From positions 1-64,000 of the forward strand of contig NZ_JAIMAV010000003.1 in NCBI RefSeq assembly GCF_023511815.1: DNA of 64,000 bases, in the 5' to 3' direction. The translations under genes and the position numbers were made by a program. The DNA is from Alicyclobacillus sp. (GTDB taxonomy: Bacteria; Bacillota; Bacilli; Alicyclobacillales; Alicyclobacillaceae). Shown piece after piece: positions 58,912-64,000 of this stretch; position 1 is the first letter of the stretch; every line of letters begins with the position of its first letter. The notes under the pieces were generated by a model. The model saw only the letters and a list, made by a program, of their open reading frames with translations. It had not been told where the DNA came from and ran no database searches.

Positions 58912-59961
58912 ATGTGCCGAGCAGCCCACCGAGTGCTCGACTCGATGCGGTTGCCAAACGGACTGTACATCGCCAGCCCTGCGGAGGAGTACCGCTACGT
59001 GTGGATCCGGGATGTGTGCTACACCGCGCTGGCGTATCTGGACGACGATGGACACCGGTTCGACGAAACCTGCCACCGGCTGCTCGACATCTTTCACCGC
59101 CACCGTTGGAAATTGGACCACCACGCGGTGCACCGCCCCAACGCGGTGTTCGAATACCTTCATCCGCGGTATGACGCGACGACGCTCGACGAAATCCACG
59201 AACCCTGGGGCAACGCCCAGAACGACGCCATCGGCGCCCTGCTGTATCTCCTCGGGCTGGGTCTGTCCCGGGGGCGTCCCGTGCTGCGGAACGACGAGGA
59301 CCGGGCCGTTGTGCGACAGCTCGTCCGCTACCTGGGCACGCTGACGTATTGGCAGGACGCCGACAACGGGATGTGGGAGGAGAACCGCGAGATTCACGCC
59401 AGCAGCATCGGCGCGTGCGCGGCCGGTCTGCTCGCCCTGCGCAAGCATGTGGACGTGCCGTGGGAGATCATCCAGGCCGGACTGGCGGAACTGCATCGGC
59501 TGCTGCCACGCGAAAGTCCGTCCAAACCGTGTGATCTCGCCCAGCTGAGCTTGGTGTACCCGTATCGGCTGCTCCCGCGCGATCTCGCGCGCCATGTCGT
59601 CGAGGAGGTGGAGCGGACGCTGCTCCGGGAACGGGGCGTCATTCGGTACCTCGGGGATCGGTATTACCGTCATCGGGATCGGGAGGCGGAGTGGTGTCTC
59701 GGGCTGCCCTGGCTCGGCCTGTGCTGGGACACCCTCGGTGAGCGGGATCGGGCGCTGTCGTACCTGCGGTGGACCGAGTGGGTGATGGTCGCACCCGGTG
59801 TGCTCCCGGAGCTGTACTACGGCGGCACCGACCGGCCGAATCCCCACACGCCCCTGGCCTGGGCGGTGTCCCTGTACGTCCAATTGGCCCGCGCCATGAC
59901 CCGGTCGCCATCCTCGTCCGCCGGTGATGACCCCGTATGGGACACCGCGAAGACCGGATGA
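58912..59961 (+). CDS. GH15-like glycoside hydrolase
   Basis: A 349-residue (alpha/alpha)6-barrel protein of the GH15/glucoamylase-like group: YRYVWIRDVCYTALAYLD, EPWGNAQNDAIGALLYLLG, NGMWEENREIHASSIGACAAGL and the end ELYYGGTDRPNPHTPLAWAVSLY. It is shorter than glucoamylases and lacks the N-terminal beta domain and a signal peptide, so it likely acts in the cytosol on the product of the neighbouring genes. ATG 58912 follows AAAGGGAGGGG. Confidence 0.85.
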   Translation: MCRAAHRVLDSMRLPNGLYIASPAEEYRYVWIRDVCYTALAYLDDDGHRFDETCHRLLDIFHRHRWKLDHHAVHRPNAVFEYLHPRYDATTLDEIHEPWGNAQNDAIGALLYLLGLGLSRGRPVLRNDEDRAVVRQLVRYLGTLTYWQDADNGMWEENREIHASSIGACAAGLLALRKHVDVPWEIIQAGLAELHRLLPRESPSKPCDLAQLSLVYPYRLLPRDLARHVVEEVERTLLRERGVIRYLGDRYYRHRDREAEWCLGLPWLGLCWDTLGERDRALSYLRWTEWVMVAPGVLPELYYGGTDRPNPHTPLAWAVSLYVQLARAMTRSPSSSAGDDPVWDTAKTG

Positions 59962-59988
59962 CATCGGGTGTGCGTCCGATGACACAGG

Positions 59989-60010
59989 CGGGACGCCGTG
60001 AGGCGTCCCG
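59989..60010 (+). terminator. Terminator of the glycan operon
   Basis: A perfect 9-bp stem CGGGACGCC/GGCGTCCCG with a GTGA loop, followed by TGTTC, 27 bases after the GH15-like gene. Confidence 0.65.
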
Positions 60011-60013
60011 TGT

Positions 60014-60253
60014 TCATCCGCCGCTTCGGTGCAATGGATAGGAGAACGGCCCCAGCACCTCCGCCGTGCGCCGGCTGATGGGGACGATCTCGTGAATGGT
60101 GTCCCGGCTGTAGCCTGGCCGAAACCGGCCGCGGCCGCGGGTGATCTCCAGCGTGATCATGTACGGCCCGCTCTTGACGACCTTGCCTGCGGCGAAGCGA
60201 TCCCCCAGATGCAGCAGGACATACCGCCCGACGTGCGATTGGTACCGTACCAC
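60014..60253 (-). CDS. Small protein of unknown function
   Basis: A 79-residue ORF, convergent with the glycan operon. The product (VGRYVLLHLGDRFAAGKVVKSGPYMITLEI) looks like a small beta-barrel of the kind found in DUF2642/YuzF-like proteins, but I cannot assign it. The GTG start has a GGGGTG site upstream. Confidence 0.5.
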   Translation of the reverse strand: MVRYQSHVGRYVLLHLGDRFAAGKVVKSGPYMITLEITRGRGRFRPGYSRDTIHEIVPISRRTAEVLGPFSYPLHRSGG

Positions 60254-60443
60254 TCACCTGCACCCCTTACGAATTTCTTGGAGAGTTCTTCATCCGCTTG
60301 GAGTGTATGTGGGCGGACAGCGCCCCGTGCCGGGCGAATGCACTCTTGCCCAATATTCGGCAAATCAAACACGCCTTCGGATGTCCGCGGGATCCGCACC
60401 CCCAGCGGGCTTCCTCTCGCCCTCGCGAATCGAGCGGCCCCCC

Positions 60444-61268
60444 TCACAGCTGCACCGTTCGGTAGCTTCCGAGCACACGAACCTCGTGGCCGAGCGTCTC
60501 CATCACCGAGATCGCCTTCTCGACCGGCGGCTCGTGCCATCCCCCGTCGACGTCCATCAAAAACTGATAGGTGCCGAGCCGACGCCGGGTCGGCCGCGAT
60601 TCAATCCAGGTGAGGTTCAGCCGAAAGGCCGCCAACACGTTGAGCAGGCTCGCCAGAACGCCGTAGTGTTCCTCCGCCGGGGTGATGAGCAGCATCGTCT
60701 TGTCGGCATCCTGCGGCGAGACCTGGCCGCGTCTCAGCACGCCGAACCGCGTGTGGTTCGGTTGATGATCCTGAATCCCCCGGTCCAGAATCTCGAGGCC
60801 AAACGTGCGGGCGGACAGGGCCGGTGCAATCACCCCGACGCCCTTGGTCCCTTGTTTCGCCAGAGCGGCCGCCGCCGCCGCCGTGCTGTCGAACGTCTTG
60901 ACCTCCACGCCGAGGCCGCGCAGATAGCGGCGGCACTGCGCGATGGCCTGCGGATGCGACCACACCTCCTGCAGGTGCTCCTTCGAAGTGCCCGGCAGGG
61001 CCATGAGATTCTGTTCCACCGGCAACACCATCCCGCCCTCGATGAACAGGTCCGGGTTTTCCAGCAGCCCGTCGAGTGTGAGGACGACCGACCCCTCGAT
61101 GGAGTTCTCAATCGGCACCACGCCTCGGTCGACGCGGCCCTCCTGCACCGCGTCCATCACCGCGAGGATGGACGGAAACGGCTCCAGCTGCACCGGGCGG
61201 TCGTGAAAATACCGCGTCGCCGCCTCCTCCGTGAAGGTCCCGCGCGGACCCAGATACCCAACTTTCAT
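60444..61268 (-). CDS. pheA: Prephenate dehydratase
   Basis: A 274-residue monofunctional PheA for phenylalanine synthesis. KVGYLGPRGTFTEEAA, VPIENSIEGSV, the SHPQAIAQCRRYL segment and the TRF motif (NHTRFGVL) form the catalytic domain; the C-terminal ACT domain with the LNLTWIESRPTRRRLGTYQFLMDVDG effector site indicates feedback by phenylalanine. ATG 61268 follows GGGAGGT. Confidence 0.95.
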   Translation of the reverse strand: MKVGYLGPRGTFTEEAATRYFHDRPVQLEPFPSILAVMDAVQEGRVDRGVVPIENSIEGSVVLTLDGLLENPDLFIEGGMVLPVEQNLMALPGTSKEHLQEVWSHPQAIAQCRRYLRGLGVEVKTFDSTAAAAAALAKQGTKGVGVIAPALSARTFGLEILDRGIQDHQPNHTRFGVLRRGQVSPQDADKTMLLITPAEEHYGVLASLLNVLAAFRLNLTWIESRPTRRRLGTYQFLMDVDGGWHEPPVEKAISVMETLGHEVRVLGSYRTVQL

Positions 61269-61395
61269 CCGTTCCAACCTCCCAGCCCAAGACAGCCCAT
61301 TTTCCCTGAGGATCGGCACTCGCCCGGCCGATTTCCCCACACCGCGCATGTGATGATCCCGTAGTCACCCAATGTATGCAAGGAGGGACCCCGAT

Positions 61396-61521
61396 ATGGT
61401 CGATGGCGTGTTCGGCGGATACACCCGGTGGGCCGTCGTGTTCCTGATCATCTTCGTGCTGTTCATCCTGCTCGTCCCGTATGGCGTGGCCGCCGCGGGG
61501 GCGCCGGCGGCGGTGTATTGA
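61396..61521 (+). CDS. YjcZ-like small sporulation-type membrane peptide
   Basis: A 41-residue peptide not in the ORF track: a Gly-containing start (MVDGVFGGYTRW), one hydrophobic segment (VVFLIIFVLFILLVPYG) and a short Ala/Pro tail. This pattern matches the YjcZ family of tiny spore-associated membrane proteins. AGGAGGG lies 8 bases before ATG 61396. Function unknown; expression during sporulation is inference. Confidence 0.7.
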   Translation: MVDGVFGGYTRWAVVFLIIFVLFILLVPYGVAAAGAPAAVY

Positions 61522-61558
61522 AGCCGGAGTGAACACCGGGCGGAGGCGCGCCTCCGCC

Positions 61559-61921
61559 CTATTTCTTGGTCGCCAGCCAAGACGCGAGCAGCTGAATCTG
61601 AGCCGGGGTGAGGATGCCCTGACCGTCGGGCCCGTAGGCGGGCATCGGGCCGCCCCCGTCGGCAATTCGGCGGACCAACTCGGCCTCGGTCAACCGGTCT
61701 CCCACCTTTGCCAAGCTGGGTCCGACGCCCCCCTCGAGGTTGTCTCCGTGGCAGCTGTTGCACCCGTTCAGGTAGAGTTGGACCGCTTCCCGGTAGGGGC
61801 CGGTCCGATCCGCTTCGGTGATGCCGGATGGACGGTTGAATCCACACCCGACGGCTCCGACCGACACCCCGAGGACCGCCAAACTGGCCGCCACGCATCG
61901 CCTGTACCGCACCTGGTTCAC
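61559..61921 (-). CDS. Lipoprotein c-type cytochrome
   Basis: A 120-residue small cytochrome c. The N-terminus is a lipoprotein signal (LAVLGVSVGAVGCG), so it is likely anchored outside the membrane; CNSCH binds haem and GGPMPAYG gives the axial Met. It resembles cytochrome c-551 (CccB) and could accept electrons from the qcrABC reductase encoded elsewhere in the window. GTG start. Confidence 0.85.
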   Translation of the reverse strand: MNQVRYRRCVAASLAVLGVSVGAVGCGFNRPSGITEADRTGPYREAVQLYLNGCNSCHGDNLEGGVGPSLAKVGDRLTEAELVRRIADGGGPMPAYGPDGQGILTPAQIQLLASWLATKK

Positions 61922-61936
61922 CTCGCCCCCGTTCCA

Positions 61937-62698
61937 TCACCGCGCCTTTCGATAGAGAAAAGGACCCGCGTTGCCAAGGCCGTACTGGGACGCACCCATG
62001 AACTGCTCCGTGCTGCCCACAAACAGAACGCCCCCCGGGGAAAGGGATTCGGAGAATCCCCGAATCACCCGCCGTTTGGCCTCTTCGGTGAAATAGATGA
62101 GCACGTTGCGGCATATGATCAGATCCATCGACGGCGGGTACGGATCGGCCAACAGGTTGTGCGCCTCGAACCGGATGTGCCGTCGCAGCCGCGGTGTGAC
62201 CACGAACGCGTCACCGTCCCGCACAAAATACCGTTCCAACCATTCCTGTGTCAACCCGCGGACCTGGTGTTCCGAGTACCGCCCCCGTTGCGCGTGGGAG
62301 AGGATGGTCCGATCGATGTCCGTCGCCCAGATCTCGTACCGCACATCTCCCCGTTCCTCCAGCAGCAGGGCGAGTGTGTACGGTTCCTCACCGCTGGCGC
62401 AGGCCGCGCTCCAGGCCCTCAACGGCCGGCCGGCCGGCACGGGCAGCACCCGCATCAGGTCCTGCCAACGCTCGGGGTTGCGCAAAAACTCGGAGACATT
62501 GATGGTCATTCTGTCGAGCAGTTCCCGGAGCAAATCCGAATCCCGCGTGAGCGCGGCCATGTAGGCGTCAAAGGTTTGATAGCCGCGCTTCTCGCGCAGC
62601 GCCGTCAGGCGCCGCTCCATCTGCGGGCGTTTGTACAGGGTCAGATCGATGCCCGTCAGCCGCTCCAACTGTCGGGCGAACTGCAGGAACTCGTCCAT
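61937..62698 (-). CDS. cheR: Chemotaxis protein methyltransferase CheR
   Basis: A 253-residue CheR that methylates chemoreceptor glutamates with SAM. An N-terminal helical domain (TGIDLTLYKRPQMERRL) is followed by TINVSEFLRNPERW, the SAM site AWSAACASGEEPYTLAL, TDIDRTILSHAQRGRYSE and DLIICRNVLIYF. It lies near ndk, as in B. subtilis (ndk-cheR-aroF), although other genes now separate it from aroC. Confidence 0.93.
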   Translation of the reverse strand: MDEFLQFARQLERLTGIDLTLYKRPQMERRLTALREKRGYQTFDAYMAALTRDSDLLRELLDRMTINVSEFLRNPERWQDLMRVLPVPAGRPLRAWSAACASGEEPYTLALLLEERGDVRYEIWATDIDRTILSHAQRGRYSEHQVRGLTQEWLERYFVRDGDAFVVTPRLRRHIRFEAHNLLADPYPPSMDLIICRNVLIYFTEEAKRRVIRGFSESLSPGGVLFVGSTEQFMGASQYGLGNAGPFLYRKAR

Positions 62699-62761
62699 GG
62701 TGCCTCCTGTTGTGTCCGCCGGAATGTCTCATCGTGACCCGTTCGCGGCGAGGTGATGCCG

Positions 62762-63646
62762 ATGTCGGACGTCACCGCGGTTGGGCCGTTGGGCCTGGCC
62801 CTGAGCGGCGGTACGCTCAAAGCCGCCGCCCACGTGGGGATCCTGCAGGGCCTGCACCTCCTCGGCATTCGTCCCGACCGCGTGGCGGGGACGAGCGCCG
62901 GATCGCTGGTGGCCGTCCTGTACGCCCACGGCCGGGGCCCGGATGAGATGATCCAGGTGATTCGACGGTTCCCGGGCCCATTCCTGTTGGACTACGGATT
63001 TCCCCTGGCGACGACCCTCGCGGCTCTGTGGTCGCGGTGGTGTCACCCGTCCCGGCCGCTGCGTCTGCCGGGCGGGCTGCTGCGAGGCCGCCGCCTGGAG
63101 CGGTACGTGCGGGGGTTGATCGGATCGAGACGGCCGGTGATGCCGTATTACATCCTGGCCACCGACCTTTTCAGCGGCCGGCCGGTGGCGCTCACCAACG
63201 ACCCGCGGGCGAAAGCGCTCGGATTTTGCCCTGTGGACGATCCCGCGCTCGCCGTCCGCAGCAGCTGCGCGCTGCCCGGCATCTTCACACCGGTGCCGCT
63301 CGGCGACACCCTTTTGACGGATGGAGGCATTCGCGACTACGTGCCCGTACAGGTGCTCCGGCGGGCCGGTTGCCGGCGCGTGATCGCCGTCAATCTGCAC
63401 CGGCTCGATGCGCATTGGCGCCCGGACACCCCGGCCCACGTGATCGCCCGCGCGCTCGAGATCCTCCTGCACGAATCGGTGACGGCCGACACGGCCGGGG
63501 ACGATGTGATCACCCTGACGCCGCGCCTGCCGCCGATGACCTGGTGGTCGTTCGACCAGCTGATGCAGTGTGTCCGCGCCGGCCGGCTGTGCGTGGCGGA
63601 AAACCGGGATCGGCTCATCGCCTGGTTGAACCGGGCGCAACCGTGA
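62762..63646 (+). CDS. Patatin-like phospholipase family protein
   Basis: A 294-residue patatin/RssA-like acyl hydrolase. The oxyanion hole GLALSGGTLKAAAHVGIL, the nucleophile GTSAGSL and the catalytic Asp in LTDGGIRDYVP are complete. No signal peptide is seen. ATG 62762 is 6 bases after GAGGTG; the GTG at 62753 overlaps that site. Inserted on the plus strand between ndk and cheR. Confidence 0.88.
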   Translation: MSDVTAVGPLGLALSGGTLKAAAHVGILQGLHLLGIRPDRVAGTSAGSLVAVLYAHGRGPDEMIQVIRRFPGPFLLDYGFPLATTLAALWSRWCHPSRPLRLPGGLLRGRRLERYVRGLIGSRRPVMPYYILATDLFSGRPVALTNDPRAKALGFCPVDDPALAVRSSCALPGIFTPVPLGDTLLTDGGIRDYVPVQVLRRAGCRRVIAVNLHRLDAHWRPDTPAHVIARALEILLHESVTADTAGDDVITLTPRLPPMTWWSFDQLMQCVRAGRLCVAENRDRLIAWLNRAQP

Positions 63647-63718
63647 CCGGCCGCCAGGGATCTCCCCTGCGATCCGCCGGCCCATAACCGGGTCTCGTCA
63701 CCCACCCTCAGGTCGGCA

Positions 63719-63746
63719 ACAAAAAACCCCCGGGACACCCCGGGGG
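63719..63746 (-). terminator. Intrinsic terminator of ndk
   Basis: On the minus strand a CCCCCGGG/CCCGGGGG stem followed by TTTTTT, 8 bases after the ndk stop codon. Confidence 0.85.
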
Positions 63747-63753
63747 AATCGGT

Positions 63754-64000
63754 TCAGGCCAACCAAACATCGACCGCGCGTTCGTAGGACACCAGGTCGT
63801 CCCCGAACCACAGATTGATCTCGCGCTCGGCGCTCGCGGGAGAGTCGGACCCGTGGATGATGTTCATCCCGATGCTCAGTCCGTAGTCGCCCCGGATGGT
63901 GCCGGGCGCCGCCTCCGCCGGATTGGTCTTGCCCATCATGCTCCGGGCGATGGCGATCGCGTTCTCCCCTTCCCACACCATCGCGAACACCGGCGACGAG
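63754..64000 (-). CDS. ndk: Nucleoside diphosphate kinase (3' part, cut by window edge)
   Basis: The C-terminal about 82 residues of NDK, which transfers phosphate between NTPs and NDPs. The frame is open to the window edge. [35 protein letters not shown] and the active-site His in NIIHGSDS are visible. The start lies outside the window. Confidence 0.95.
   Translation of the reverse strand, partial: SSPVFAMVWEGENAIAIARSMMGKTNPAEAAPGTIRGDYGLSIGMNIIHGSDSPASAEREINLWFGDDLVSYERAVDVWLA

Overview
The window reads as a high-GC chromosome segment of a spore-forming Bacillales bacterium. Its gene order largely follows Bacillus subtilis: dapB-mgsA-bshA-cca-birA-dinG-ypmA-ypmB-asnS-dnaD on one side, and ndk-cheR ... 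aroC-aroB-aroH-trp-tyrA-aroA-ypiB-ypiF-qcrABC on the other. Sporulation-type genes (ylbJ, a YjcZ-like peptide), DnaD, BshA and a TRAP-type trp leader support this. An Alicyclobacillus/Kyrpidia-like thermophile would fit, but that placement is inference. Most genes are on the minus strand. Many start with GTG or TTG and overlap by 4 bases (ATGA or GTGA), so operons are dense. At least one and possibly two genes appear to start with CTG.

Region 1 (1-13.8 kb): a methyltransferase, a DUF4031 protein and an EmrE-like exporter; proS, dnaD and asnS; a short FtsH-like protease with a membrane partner; ypmB, ypmA and surE; then a methylthioadenosine cassette (mtnP-mtnA-mtaD). Region 2 (13.8-26 kb): a two-gene NHEJ system (LigD polymerase and Ku), a DinG-type helicase whose N-terminal nuclease fold has lost its active site, a TPR protein, birA, cca, bshA (without bshB1 beside it), mgsA, dapB, a TPR protein and a MazG-like pyrophosphohydrolase. 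Region 3 (26-34.4 kb): membrane proteins YlbJ, UppP, YkvI and YitT, the menaquinol:cytochrome c reductase operon qcrABC, and ypiF and ypiB. Region 4 (34.5-37.9 kb): an XPB-type helicase with a winged-helix partner, preceded by a strong promoter and a terminator inside the leader.

Region 5 (37.9-49.1 kb) is an aromatic amino acid supraoperon: aroC-aroB-aroH, then a TRAP attenuator, then trpD-C-F-B-A, aroF (DAHP synthase), tyrA and aroA. The leader carries eleven GAG triplets on a 5-base grid, a strong promoter and an intrinsic terminator. trpE and hisC are absent from their B. subtilis positions; aroF sits where hisC would be. Region 6 (49.2-64 kb) is accessory material between aroC and cheR: three adjacent M42 peptidases, one lacking catalytic residues; an RluD-type pseudouridine synthase; a tRNA-Gly(CCC) with a second partial copy of its 5' region flanking a truncated phosphotransferase gene; a plus-strand glycan locus (DUF4912, GH57-GT4 fusion, sugar nucleotidyltransferase, GH15-like hydrolase); pheA; a YjcZ-like peptide missing from the ORF track; a lipoprotein cytochrome c; cheR; a patatin-like phospholipase; and the 3' part of ndk.

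No CRISPR array, insertion sequence, rRNA or prophage was seen. Stretches without a gene above 300 bases are 3776-4102, 6206-6554, 37618-37944 and 45886-46352; each is described below.
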